Below are positions 1 to 8,040 of a stretch of DNA of 64,000 nt, one piece after another. The notes beneath the pieces were generated by a model. The model searched no databases, was not told the origin of the DNA, and saw nothing but the letters and a program-made list of their open reading frames with translations. Origin of the DNA: Blastocatellia bacterium. Its GTDB lineage: Bacteria; Acidobacteriota; Blastocatellia; UBA7656; JADIYM01. The stretch is taken from positions 62,001 to 126,000 of the forward strand of contig JADIYM010000008.1 of the NCBI GenBank assembly GCA_016705245.1, read 5' to 3'. Positions within the stretch are counted from its first letter, which is position 1, and each line of letters starts with the position of its first letter. The translations under genes were made by a program, and so were the position numbers.

Positions 1-906
1 GGCGTTGCCCAGGGCGAAGGCGGCACAGGCGAGTACGGCGGCACGAACCCTGAAGACAACCAGGGCACGCTTCGCTACGTGCGCGTCGAGTACGGCGGCT
101 TCCCGATCAGCCCGGACAACGAGCTCAACTGCATCGCGTTCCAGGGAACCGGCAGCGGGACGACGGTCGAGTTCGTCGAAGCGCTCAACGGCGGCGACGA
201 CGGCTTCGAGTGGTTCGGTGGCACGGTGAACGCGCGCAACATCGTCTCGGTGGGTGCGCAGGACGACAGCCTCGATTGGACGTTCGGATGGACCGGCATG
301 GTTCAGTTCGCTGTCGTTCAGCAGCGCGCGGACGGCTCGGGCGTCGGTGATCGCGCGATCGAAGCCGACAACAACGAAACGGACTTCAGCTTGACGCCGC
401 GCTCGGCCCCGATGTTCCAGAACGTCACGTTCATTGGCGATCCGGATCCGACTTTTTCGGGCAGTACGCAGGGTATCGAGCTCCGTCGTGGCACGGCGGG
501 CCAGTTCCGGAATTTCATCGTACAGGGATTCAAGAACAACGGGCTCCGCATCACGGATCAGGCTACGTACGATCAGTACACGTCGAATGCTCTCGACCTG
601 CAGGGATTCATCTTCTTCAACAACAAGAACGGTGACAACCTTGCCGGCACGACGCTTACGGCCCTCGAGAGCGAAGGTCTCGCAGCTCAGAAGATCCTGA
701 ACCAGGTGGATCCTCAGCTCGCGAACCCGTTCTCGAAGACGGCGCCGGACCTCCGACCGGCAGCAGCATCGCCAGCGCTCAATGCGGCAAACGTTGCGCC
801 GAAATTCTCGGATTCGTTCTTCGTCACGGCGAACTACGTTGGCGCGTTCGACAGCACGAACGACTGGATGGCGGGATGGACGAGCTTCGCCAGTCCGGCG
901 CAGTAG
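1..906 (+). CDS. Secreted right-handed beta-helix protein, 5' end outside the window
   Basis: The frame is open from the first base, so the gene starts upstream; 301 residues are visible before the TAG. The protein is rich in Gly, Asn, Asp and short beta-strand motifs (YVRVEYGGF, FEWFGGTVNARN, LDWTFGW, GIELRRGTAGQFRNFIVQGF) typical of parallel beta-helix surface proteins. It aligns along its length with residues about 140-410 of the gene at 1703-3358, including the end (GAFDSTNDWMAGWTSF against GAFGPGDEPAWTDGWASF), so roughly 140 N-terminal residues are missing. Its stop overlaps the GTG start of the next gene (TAGTG), which suggests translational coupling. It is probably exported, but the signal peptide cannot be seen. 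Ligand and role are unknown. Confidence 0.85.
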   Translation, partial: GVAQGEGGTGEYGGTNPEDNQGTLRYVRVEYGGFPISPDNELNCIAFQGTGSGTTVEFVEALNGGDDGFEWFGGTVNARNIVSVGAQDDSLDWTFGWTGMVQFAVVQQRADGSGVGDRAIEADNNETDFSLTPRSAPMFQNVTFIGDPDPTFSGSTQGIELRRGTAGQFRNFIVQGFKNNGLRITDQATYDQYTSNALDLQGFIFFNNKNGDNLAGTTLTALESEGLAAQKILNQVDPQLANPFSKTAPDLRPAAASPALNAANVAPKFSDSFFVTANYVGAFDSTNDWMAGWTSFASPAQ

Positions 907-1454
907 TGCGTTTCGGATGTTCATCGAAGGGGGCTGCCGCACACCGTGCGGCGGCCCTCATCGTCTTGCTGACGATGCTCGTCGCGACCGGATGCGGCAC
1001 GTCGGTGTTTTCGGCACGCGGACCGAGGCCGTTATCCAATGCGGCGGCGAGCCCAGAGGAATTGATGATCCGATTGATCGACGCAACGTCGCGAGACGAC
1101 GTTCCGGCGATCAAGAACCTTCGGATCACGAAGGACGAGTTCTGCCAATACGTTTGGCCCGAGCTTCCAGGGAGCAAGGTACCGAATGTTTCGTGCGACT
1201 TCGCGTGGGATCAGGCGACCCTGAAGAGTCTGAGCGGACTGACGCGATTGCTCGATCAGCATCGCGGGCGAAAATATGAGTTCATATCGCTGCGCTACCC
1301 CGGCGCGCCCGAGCACCACGAGTCGATAGTCGTGCACAAGGCGCCAACGGTATCACTGCGCGACGAGAAGGGAATCGTGCACGAGGTACGAATCTCGGGG
1401 TCGATCCTCGAGATGGACGGACAGTTCAAGCTGTTCAGCTTCGTCGTCGAGTAG
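906..1454 (+). CDS. Small lipoprotein with conserved C-terminal domain, coupled to the beta-helix gene
   Basis: The start is taken as the GTG that overlaps the upstream TAG; an in-frame ATG at 876 would give a longer n-region. A signal peptide with a lipobox (LVATGC) lies within the first 32 residues, so a lipid-anchored envelope protein is expected. The mature domain of about 135 residues carries ITKDEF, VWPELPGSKVPNV, FAWDQATLKSLSG and a closing SILEMDGQFKLFSFVVE. The same motifs form the C-terminal domain of the fused protein at 1703-3358, so the two halves probably act together. I do not recognise the domain; its alpha+beta pattern with a terminal strand resembles small NTF2-like modules, but that is a guess. 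Confidence 0.82.
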   Translation: MRFGCSSKGAAAHRAAALIVLLTMLVATGCGTSVFSARGPRPLSNAAASPEELMIRLIDATSRDDVPAIKNLRITKDEFCQYVWPELPGSKVPNVSCDFAWDQATLKSLSGLTRLLDQHRGRKYEFISLRYPGAPEHHESIVVHKAPTVSLRDEKGIVHEVRISGSILEMDGQFKLFSFVVE

Positions 1455-1472
1455 ACCGACTGTCGATCATTG

Positions 1473-1558
1473 CGCGAAGCGCTTTGGAGTGCGGCGTGAA
1501 TCGCCGCTTTGGATCGATCCAAAGCGGCGATTCACGCCGCACTCCAGGGCGCTTCGCG
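1473..1558. repeat. Near-perfect 86-bp palindrome
   Basis: Two 43-nt arms meet with no loop at GGATCGATCC (centre 1515/1516). Pairing outward base by base, only two positions depart from Watson-Crick (T1483 with G1548 and T1484 with G1547), and both would be G-U in RNA. It lies 18 bp after the lipoprotein stop and 144 bp before the next start. As RNA it would be a very stable hairpin and could end transcription, but no T-run follows. It shares no core with the other repeat families in the window. Confidence 0.9.
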
Positions 1559-1600
1559 TAAGAGGGATGTCGCGCGTGATCTCGCCGTGTAACACCCCGT

Positions 1601-1622
1601 TCACAGAGAGTTAACTCTGTGA
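1601..1622. promoter_or_regulatory. Possible operator, 8-bp inverted repeat
   Basis: TCACAGAG and CTCTGTGA flank a 6-bp AT-rich centre (AGTTAA), about 80 bp upstream of the start at 1703. The symmetry and spacing suit a dimeric helix-turn-helix regulator. No regulator is identified and no convincing -10/-35 pair could be fixed around it. Confidence 0.3.
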
Positions 1623-1702
1623 CAACTGAGTGCCCGTGCTAGTCTGCAATCAAGGCTGGAGGTTCCCGCATTCGCTGAACAATTCGTGCCGGGAGGTGGG
1701 CA

Positions 1703-3358
1703 ATGCCGCTTCGCACTCCGCTGTGTATCTTCGCGAGCCTTGTGCTTGCGTTGTCTGGAGCGGTTGGAAATCCTACGCAGGCCGGCAGTTCGCGGATCAC
1801 GGTTCTTCGCGGCAGACTCGAGCGCAACGTCACGCTCAAACCCACGAGGACGAACGTCATCGACGGCATCGTCGTCGTCGCTTCGGGAACCACGCTTCGG
1901 CTGCGACCCGGGACGACAGTGCTGGCAGGGTCCGGTTCGGCGCTCGTGGTCGAACGCGGTGCGAAACTGATCGCCGATGGGACGCCTGAGCTCCCCGTCG
2001 TCTTCACCAGCGCGCAGCCGGAGGCTCAACGACGTCGCGGCGACTGGGGCGGCATTGTCTTCAACGGCGCCGCGCCCGTCGACGATTCCGGACTCGAGAC
2101 GGAACCGCAGGACGGAACCGGCGCCTTCGGCGGTGCCGACCGTGCCGATTCGAGCGGTGTCCTTCGCTCGGTGCGCGTCGAATACGCCGGATTCCCGACT
2201 TTCGGGCCCGACCGACTGGCGGGCATCACACTGCGAGGCGTCGGAAGCGGAACCATCGTCTACCGGGTTCAGGCCATCAACGGTGACGGCGACGGTTTTG
2301 CTGTCATTGGCGGCGCGGTCAACGTGACGCGGATTGCGGCCGTGGGTTGTTCGGGCAATGGACTTCTCACGACGGCAGGTTGGGCCGGCGCCGCACAGTT
2401 CGTCCTGTCGCTCGTGCGCGGAGACCTGCCCGCACACGCCGGTGCCGGAATCGACCTTCGCGATTGCAACGCCACGATCGCCAACGCCACGATAGTCGGC
2501 GGAGGGGCGGGGCTGCGGTTCAGCGGGGACTCGTGGCGTGTATTCAACCTGATTGCAGCGCGGGGCCATGGTAGTGGAATTGAGTCGCGCGATGCCGCAA
2601 CGACGGCGGCGATCGCTCGTGGAGAAGCGACGATCGACGGAGTGGTGCTGTACGACAACGGAGCGGGTGAGAACGTGGACGACTCTCTGCGCCGAGCCCT
2701 TGAGACCGTCGGCGCCACGGTCCTCGAAGTCGAACCCGGGCTCGTCAATGGGTTCGACGAGGTCGTGCCGAACTTCCGTCCTCGTGCCGGTTCGCCGGCA
2801 GTCTCCGACGCGTTCCGGGCCCCCGTCGATGCTGCGCTCGAGCCTGTTAGCTTCGCCGGAGCTTTCGGCCCCGGAGACGAGCCGGCCTGGACGGATGGAT
2901 GGGCGAGTTTCCGGATCCCGCCTGTGCCGCGCTACCTCGCGCACGCCGCAGAAAGTCCCGAGGCACTCAGCCGTGACTTTCTGGCTGCGCTCTCGGTTTC
3001 AGATATTCCCGCGCTAAAGCGCGCGAGAATTACGAAGGACGAGTTCACCTGGCACGTCTGGCCAGAACTCCCAGCAAGCCGGCTCCCGAACGTGACAAGT
3101 GATTTCGCGTGGAGTCAGGCCACGCTGAACAGTCTTTCCGGACTCGGCGGACTGCTCAACCAGTACTCCGGCCGACGATTCGAGTTCGTGAGCATTCGCT
3201 TCGCCGGAGGTGCGAAGGAACATTCGACATATCGAGTGCACTACGACTCGCGACTGACCGTTCGGGACGAGTCGGGTCACGAATTCGAAGTGAAGCTCTT
3301 CGGGTCAATGCTGGAGATGGATGGTCGCTTCAAGCTCTTCAGCCACGTCATCGACTGA
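1703..3358 (+). CDS. Secreted beta-helix protein fused to the lipoprotein-type C-terminal domain
   Basis: 551 residues. The ATG has a good Shine-Dalgarno sequence (GGGAGG 9 bp upstream). A signal peptide occupies residues 1-27. Residues about 30-410 form a right-handed beta-helix: VVVASGTTLRLRPGTTV, VVFTSAQPE and DWGGIVFNGAAP are typical rungs. Residues about 415-551 (ITKDEF, VWPELPASRLPNV, FAWSQATLNSLSG, SMLEMDGRFKLFS) match the whole mature domain of the lipoprotein at 906-1454. The protein therefore joins in one chain what the preceding two genes encode separately. It is expected in the periplasm or at the surface; substrate unknown. The gene is isolated from its neighbours by the palindrome upstream. 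Confidence 0.88.
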   Translation: MPLRTPLCIFASLVLALSGAVGNPTQAGSSRITVLRGRLERNVTLKPTRTNVIDGIVVVASGTTLRLRPGTTVLAGSGSALVVERGAKLIADGTPELPVVFTSAQPEAQRRRGDWGGIVFNGAAPVDDSGLETEPQDGTGAFGGADRADSSGVLRSVRVEYAGFPTFGPDRLAGITLRGVGSGTIVYRVQAINGDGDGFAVIGGAVNVTRIAAVGCSGNGLLTTAGWAGAAQFVLSLVRGDLPAHAGAGIDLRDCNATIANATIVGGGAGLRFSGDSWRVFNLIAARGHGSGIESRDAATTAAIARGEATIDGVVLYDNGAGENVDDSLRRALETVGATVLEVEPGLVNGFDEVVPNFRPRAGSPAVSDAFRAPVDAALEPVSFAGAFGPGDEPAWTDGWASFRIPPVPRYLAHAAESPEALSRDFLAALSVSDIPALKRARITKDEFTWHVWPELPASRLPNVTSDFAWSQATLNSLSGLGGLLNQYSGRRFEFVSIRFAGGAKEHSTYRVHYDSRLTVRDESGHEFEVKLFGSMLEMDGRFKLFSHVID

Positions 3359-3389
3359 CTGATCGAGGCGAAGTTTGCACGGAATTCAC

Positions 3390-4019
3390 ATGATGTATCG
3401 TCGATCACAACGGGGAATTGCACGACTGACGACCATCGTCATCGGCGTCATCCTCGCGGTCGGCGGGACGAGCGCGGCAACGAAGCCGGCCGATTGTGTG
3501 CAGCCTCCGGTAAAGGGCTCGCGCTGGACTTGGGCGCAAGGAGCTCGAGTCAGCGTCACGATTGATCCTGAGTTCATCGACATACCGGGTGGCTACCAGG
3601 CTCTCGTTGAGGCGCTTCGCCGCTGGGAATCGGCGGGCAGCGGCGACGGCAACGGTTCGGGCGTGACATTCGACGTGCTCGATTTCGGAGCTGCCCCGCC
3701 GGTCGGCGCCACGCTTCGTATCTCACGGGGCACCCTGCGAACGGGTGGACAAGCACGTGTGAGCTTGTGGAGCGCCTCAGGATCGATTGTCCGAGCCTCG
3801 TGCGTCATCGACGAGCGCGTGACGAACCCGCTTGCGCTTCTGCAAGTGGCAGTACACGAAATTGGCCACACGTTCGGCCTCGCGGAGTGTGATGAGTGCG
3901 AGTACAGATCCTCCGTGATGACGCGATCGTCGGGCGTTGACTACAACGACACTACGAGCGGCGCGGGCTGGCCGTCGGCGTGCGACAACGCGGCTGTGCG
4001 GGAGAACGGCGGGTACTGA
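3390..4019 (+). CDS. Small secreted metzincin-like metalloprotease
   Basis: The ATG at 3390 is preferred over an in-frame TTG at 3375. About 209 residues with a signal peptide (residues 1-30, hydrophobic TTIVIGVILAVGG). The zinc motif is VAVHEIGHTFGLAEC near residues 155-169: HExxH followed by Gly as in matrixins, and SSVM about 10 residues later is a plausible Met-turn. The third zinc ligand, usually His or Asp ten residues after the first His, is Glu here, with Cys and Asp next to it. The chain ends 27 residues after the Met-turn, so it is a minimal catalytic domain without a propeptide cysteine switch that I can see. Substrate unknown. Confidence 0.82.
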   Translation: MMYRRSQRGIARLTTIVIGVILAVGGTSAATKPADCVQPPVKGSRWTWAQGARVSVTIDPEFIDIPGGYQALVEALRRWESAGSGDGNGSGVTFDVLDFGAAPPVGATLRISRGTLRTGGQARVSLWSASGSIVRASCVIDERVTNPLALLQVAVHEIGHTFGLAECDECEYRSSVMTRSSGVDYNDTTSGAGWPSACDNAAVRENGGY

Positions 4020-4025
4020 GCGGCC

Positions 4026-4132
4026 GTGACGTTCCGCCTCCGTGACTCTGTGCCTCAGTGCCTCGGTGTGCGAAGCTCTCCATTGGGCTTCGCATACAGA
4101 GAGCACAGAGAGAACAGAGGCACGGAGTTCAC
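4026..4132. repeat. Imperfect long inverted repeat, CTCTGTGCCTC family
   Basis: The left arm CTCCGTGACTCTGTGCCTCA continues to GCGAAGC. The right arm starts at GCTTCGC and runs through CAGAGAGAACAGAGGCACGG. The arms are imperfect but clearly complementary. The right arm reaches the Shine-Dalgarno region of the ArsA gene, so a folded transcript might limit its translation. Related copies lie at 5887-5980 and 46871-46970. Confidence 0.7.
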
Positions 4133-4134
4133 GA

Positions 4135-5886
4135 ATGATCGTCAACGAGTCGACAACGCGCACCCTCCTGTTCACCGGAAAGGGAGGTGTCGGCAAGACC
4201 TCCGTCGCGTGCGCCACGGCCATTGCGCTTGCGGACACCGGGAAACGCGTCCTGCTCGTCAGCACAGACCCGGCGTCGAATCTCTCTGACGTGCTCGGCA
4301 CTTCAATCGGTTCCTCACCAGTTCCAGTCAACGGCGTCCCCGGACTCGTCGCGGTCAACATCGACCCGGCTGCCGCGGCCGCGGCGTACCGAAACCGAGT
4401 CGTCGATCCCTATCGCGGAAAGGCCGACGAGGCCGAGATTTCGCGGATCGAGGAGCAGCTATCGGGCGCGTGCACGGTCGAGATTGCGGCATTCGATGCG
4501 TTTGCGGGAATGCTCGCTGGAGGCAGTCCCGAATACGACCACGTCGTGTTCGACACGGCGCCGACCGGTCACACGCTCCGACTCCTCGCTCTTCCCACGG
4601 CGTGGTCGACGTTTCTCGAGACGAATACGAGCGGTGCGTCGTGCCTGGGCCCGCATTCAGGACTGACCGTTCAGAAGGGTCTGTATGCCGACGCGGTCAG
4701 TGCACTCGGCGATTCGCGGCGGACGACGCTCGTTCTCGTCGCGCGGCCGGACACCGGGTCGCTCAGCGAGGCGGCCCGTTCGAGCTCGGAGCTCGCCGCG
4801 CTCGGTCTTCGGAATCAGATGCTCGTGATCAATGCCGTCTTTAACGCGCGCGATGTTGGTGACCCGATCGCGACGGCGCTCGAAGCGCGCGGCACGCGGG
4901 CAATGTCGTCCATGCCCGCGTGTCTCGTAACGCTGCCTCGAGTCGAGATTCCGTTGCGCGGGCACAACATACTCGGCTGCGATGCTCTGCGATCTTTTCT
5001 CAGTGGTAACGAGGCTATTGACGTGTTGTCGGCGGCAGCCGAATCGATTCCGGAACTGCCGTCGTTGAAGTCACTCGTCGACGAGATTGGCGCGAGTGGC
5101 CACGGGCTAGTTCTCGTAACCGGAAAGGGAGGCGTCGGCAAGACTACGATCGCAGCGGCAATCGCCGTGGAGCTGTCGGCCCGAGGACTGCCGGTGCATC
5201 TCACCACGACGGATCCCGCTTCCCATCTGACAGGGACGCTCGGTCAAGAGGTGCCGGGACTCCGCGTGAGCCGAATCGACCCGAAAGCCGAAACGGACGC
5301 GTACATCGCGCGTGCCCTCGAAGTGGCTCGGCCACACAGCGATGCTCTTGCGCTCGAAACGCTCGAGGAGGACCTGCGGTCGCCTTGCACCGAGGAGGTC
5401 GCCGTCTTTCACGCATTCTCGCGGCTCATCACGAGTGCAAGGCGCGAGATCGTGATCATGGACACCGCCCCGACCGGCCACACGCTTCTGCTGCTGGACG
5501 CTACGGGTGCGTACCATCGCGAAATGGTCCGAAAGCTCGGGAACCGGACGATCGGCACGCCGATGCTGCGACTTCGCGATCCCGAGCACACGAGGGTTCT
5601 GATCGTCACGTTGCCCGAGACCACGCCGGTTCACGAGGCGGCCGAGCTGCAGGCGGATCTGCGCCGTGCCGGCATCGAACCGTTCGCGTGGATCGTGAAC
5701 GCGAGTCTTGCCGCAGCCCGTCCAACGGATCCGCTGCTGGCAGCCCGAGCTCGCGCGGAGCTCGAGCAGATTCGGGCGGTGGAGGTAACGCATGCCGTTC
5801 GGATGGCAGTCGTTCCGTGGTTCACGGGTGAGTTGACCGGGTCGGACAGCCTGCGGCACCTCGCAGTCGGAAGCCACTCGACTTAG
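4135..5886 (+). CDS. arsA: ArsA-type ATPase with two nucleotide-binding halves
   Basis: 583 residues from the ATG at 4135 (GGAG upstream); the frame is open further upstream but only through the repeat. Two homologous halves each carry a deviant Walker A GKGGVGKT (residues about 15-22 and 330-337), a switch motif STDPAS or TTDPAS, and DTAPTGHTL. The three cysteines that bind As(III)/Sb(III) in E. coli ArsA (Cys113, Cys172, Cys422) have counterparts at Cys113 (GACTVEIAAFD), Cys170 (SCLGP) and Cys418 (SPCTEE). That supports a true arsenite-stimulated ATPase rather than a Get3-like targeting factor. E. coli ArsA energises the ArsB efflux pump in the inner membrane. No arsB, arsC, arsD or arsR is in the window, so its partner must be elsewhere. 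Confidence 0.92.
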   Translation: MIVNESTTRTLLFTGKGGVGKTSVACATAIALADTGKRVLLVSTDPASNLSDVLGTSIGSSPVPVNGVPGLVAVNIDPAAAAAAYRNRVVDPYRGKADEAEISRIEEQLSGACTVEIAAFDAFAGMLAGGSPEYDHVVFDTAPTGHTLRLLALPTAWSTFLETNTSGASCLGPHSGLTVQKGLYADAVSALGDSRRTTLVLVARPDTGSLSEAARSSSELAALGLRNQMLVINAVFNARDVGDPIATALEARGTRAMSSMPACLVTLPRVEIPLRGHNILGCDALRSFLSGNEAIDVLSAAAESIPELPSLKSLVDEIGASGHGLVLVTGKGGVGKTTIAAAIAVELSARGLPVHLTTTDPASHLTGTLGQEVPGLRVSRIDPKAETDAYIARALEVARPHSDALALETLEEDLRSPCTEEVAVFHAFSRLITSARREIVIMDTAPTGHTLLLLDATGAYHREMVRKLGNRTIGTPMLRLRDPEHTRVLIVTLPETTPVHEAAELQADLRRAGIEPFAWIVNASLAAARPTDPLLAARARAELEQIRAVEVTHAVRMAVVPWFTGELTGSDSLRHLAVGSHST

Positions 5887-5980
5887 TGACTCCGTGCCTC
5901 TGAGCCTCCGTGTCTCTGTGCGCGAAGCTCTTCAGACGCTTCGCACGCAGAGGCACTGAGTCACGGAGACACAGAGTCAG
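5887..5980. repeat. Long inverted repeat between convergent arsA and uvrB
   Basis: The outer ends TGACTC and GAGTCA pair, and the inner GCGAAGC pairs with GCTTCGC around an 11-nt loop. About three quarters of the 42 positions per arm match. It fills the gap between two convergent genes and probably acts as a two-way terminator. Same family as 4026-4132 and 46871-46970. Confidence 0.7.
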
Positions 5981-6000
5981 ACTGGTGGGCTGTACTCGAA

Positions 6001-7986
6001 CTATGTCAGCGTCAGCTGCCGCTCGCGCAGGATCTTCAGCTTGTCACGCATCTCCGCCGCGAGCTCGAACTTGAGCCCCGCGGCCGCCTGACGCATTTCC
6101 AAGTCGAGTCGCTCGATCGCTTCGCTCAACTGCTTCGGCGACGAATACTCCGCAAGGTCGATCTCGGGCGCCACCTTGAAGTAGTCCGCCTCCGCCGCCG
6201 TCACGAGGGTCGACTCGATCGACTTGATGATCGTCCGCGGCACGATCCCGAATTCCTCGTTGTAGGCAGCCTGCACCTGCCGCCTGCGGTCGGTCTCGGA
6301 GATCGCCCGCCGCATCGAGTCTGTGATGCGATCCGCATAAAGAATGGCCGTGCCGTTCAGGTTTCGCGCGGCCCGCCCGATCGTCTGAATGAGCGAGATG
6401 TCGCTGCGCAGGAATCCTTCCTTGTCGGCATCCAGGATCGCGACGAGCGAAACCTCCGGCAGATCGAGTCCCTCGCGCAACAGATTGATGCCAACCAGGA
6501 CGTCGAACTCGCCGCGCCTCAGGTCCCTGAGGATCTTCACGCGCTCGAGCGTCTCGATCTCCGAATGCAGGTACCGGACCTTCACACCGAGATCCGAGTA
6601 GTACTCGGTGAGGTCTTCGGACATCTTCTTCGTGAGCGTTGTGACGAGCACGCGCTCGCCGCTCTCCGTGCGCTCTCGAATCTCATTTAGCAGGTCGTCG
6701 ATCTGGCCGCGGACCGGTCGGACCTCGACGCGCGGATCGATAAGTCCCGTCGGCCGGATGAGTTGCTCGACGACCTCGCCGCCTGTACGCGTCAGCTCGT
6801 ACGGCCCGGGCGTCGCGCTTACGAAGATCCGCTGGTTGGGACGTGATTCCCACTCCTGAAAAGTCAGCGGACGGTTGTCGAGCGCCGACGGAAGCCGGAA
6901 CCCGTATTTCTCGAGATTGTCATTCCGCGAGCGATCGCCGGCGAACATCCCGCGAATCTGCGGGACGCTCTGGTGCGATTCGTCGACGATCACGATGGCG
7001 TCTCGCGGCAGGTAATCGAAGAGCGTCGGCGGCGGCTGACCAGGCGCGCGACCAGTCAGGTGGCGTGAATAGTTCTCGATCCCGCGACAGAACCCGAGCT
7101 CCTTCATCATCTCGATGTCGTACATCGTCCGCTGGTGCAGCCGCTGCGACTCTAGGATCAACCCCTCGTCGATCATCTTCGGCTCGACCTCGTCGAGCTC
7201 CTTGCGGATCGTCCGGATCGCCTGCTTCAGCCGTTCCTGCGGCAACACGTAGTGCGAGCGCGGGTAGATCGGCACCCGGTCGTGTGTGGCGATGACCTCG
7301 CCGAGCAGGGGATCGATGGTCGAGATCGAGTCGACCTCATCGCCCCAGAACTCGATCCGGATTGCCTGCTCCTGATAGATCGGGTAGACCTCGACGATGT
7401 CGCCGCGAACCCGAAACGTTCCGCGCTGAAACTCGACGTCGTTGCGCGAGTACTGGACCTCGACGAGCCGCTTGAGCAGGTGCGTCCGCGACAGCGTCTG
7501 CCCCTTCTCGACGAATATGAGCATCCCGTAATACGCATCAGGGTCGCCGAGACCGTAGATCGCCGAGACGGACGCGACGATGACGCAGTCGCGCCGTTCG
7601 AACAGGGCCCGCGTCGCCGACATTCGGAGGCGGTCTATCTCTTCGTTGATCGTCGCTTCTTTCTCGATGAACGTGTCGGTCGAGGCGATATACGCCTCAG
7701 GCTGGTAGTAGTCGTAGTAGCTGACGAAGTACTCGACGGCGTTGTCGGGGAAAAACGACTTGAATTCCTGGTAGAGCTGCGCCGCGAGCGTCTTGTTGTG
7801 CGCCATGACGAGCGCCGGCCGGTCGAGCCGCGCGATGACGTTGGCAAGGGTGAAGGTCTTGCCGCTGCCGGTGACGCCGAGCAGGACCTGCGCGGGTTCC
7901 CCGGCATCGAGACCGGCAACCAGCTTGTCGATTGCCTGCGGCTGATCTCCCTCGGGTGCGAAATCGGATGCGATGCGAAACGGCAT
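6001..7986 (-). CDS. uvrB: UvrABC excision nuclease subunit B
   Basis: 661 residues, normal length for UvrB, the damage-verifying helicase of nucleotide excision repair. Walker A GVTGSGKT lies at residues 37-44. The beta-hairpin YYDYYQPEAYI that inserts between the DNA strands is near residue 92. Walker B is DESHQ near residue 338. Helicase motifs ATPGPYE, GINLLREGLDLPEV and TIGRAARN follow. The C-terminal UVR domain (LAAEMRDKLKILRE) that contacts UvrC is intact. It is 54 bp downstream of a secreted propeller gene on the same strand, with a GC-rich hairpin but no T-run between. uvrA and uvrC are not in the window. Confidence 0.98.
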   Translation of the reverse strand: MPFRIASDFAPEGDQPQAIDKLVAGLDAGEPAQVLLGVTGSGKTFTLANVIARLDRPALVMAHNKTLAAQLYQEFKSFFPDNAVEYFVSYYDYYQPEAYIASTDTFIEKEATINEEIDRLRMSATRALFERRDCVIVASVSAIYGLGDPDAYYGMLIFVEKGQTLSRTHLLKRLVEVQYSRNDVEFQRGTFRVRGDIVEVYPIYQEQAIRIEFWGDEVDSISTIDPLLGEVIATHDRVPIYPRSHYVLPQERLKQAIRTIRKELDEVEPKMIDEGLILESQRLHQRTMYDIEMMKELGFCRGIENYSRHLTGRAPGQPPPTLFDYLPRDAIVIVDESHQSVPQIRGMFAGDRSRNDNLEKYGFRLPSALDNRPLTFQEWESRPNQRIFVSATPGPYELTRTGGEVVEQLIRPTGLIDPRVEVRPVRGQIDDLLNEIRERTESGERVLVTTLTKKMSEDLTEYYSDLGVKVRYLHSEIETLERVKILRDLRRGEFDVLVGINLLREGLDLPEVSLVAILDADKEGFLRSDISLIQTIGRAARNLNGTAILYADRITDSMRRAISETDRRRQVQAAYNEEFGIVPRTIIKSIESTLVTAAEADYFKVAPEIDLAEYSSPKQLSEAIERLDLEMRQAAAGLKFELAAEMRDKLKILRERQLTLT

Positions 7987-8040
7987 AAGCCGCCAAGTAT
8001 ACCAGCGGCCGCACCGGCAGCCGCTGGCGCTTCCCGGCGT

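Noticed and set aside
1601..2944. 447-residue open frame on the minus strand opposite the fused beta-helix gene
   Set aside because: Arg/Asp/His-rich shadow of the GC-rich coding strand, with no ribosome site and no recognisable motif.
4135..5886. Get3-like tail-anchored targeting ATPase
   Set aside because: Two fused halves and the three metal-binding cysteines fit ArsA better.
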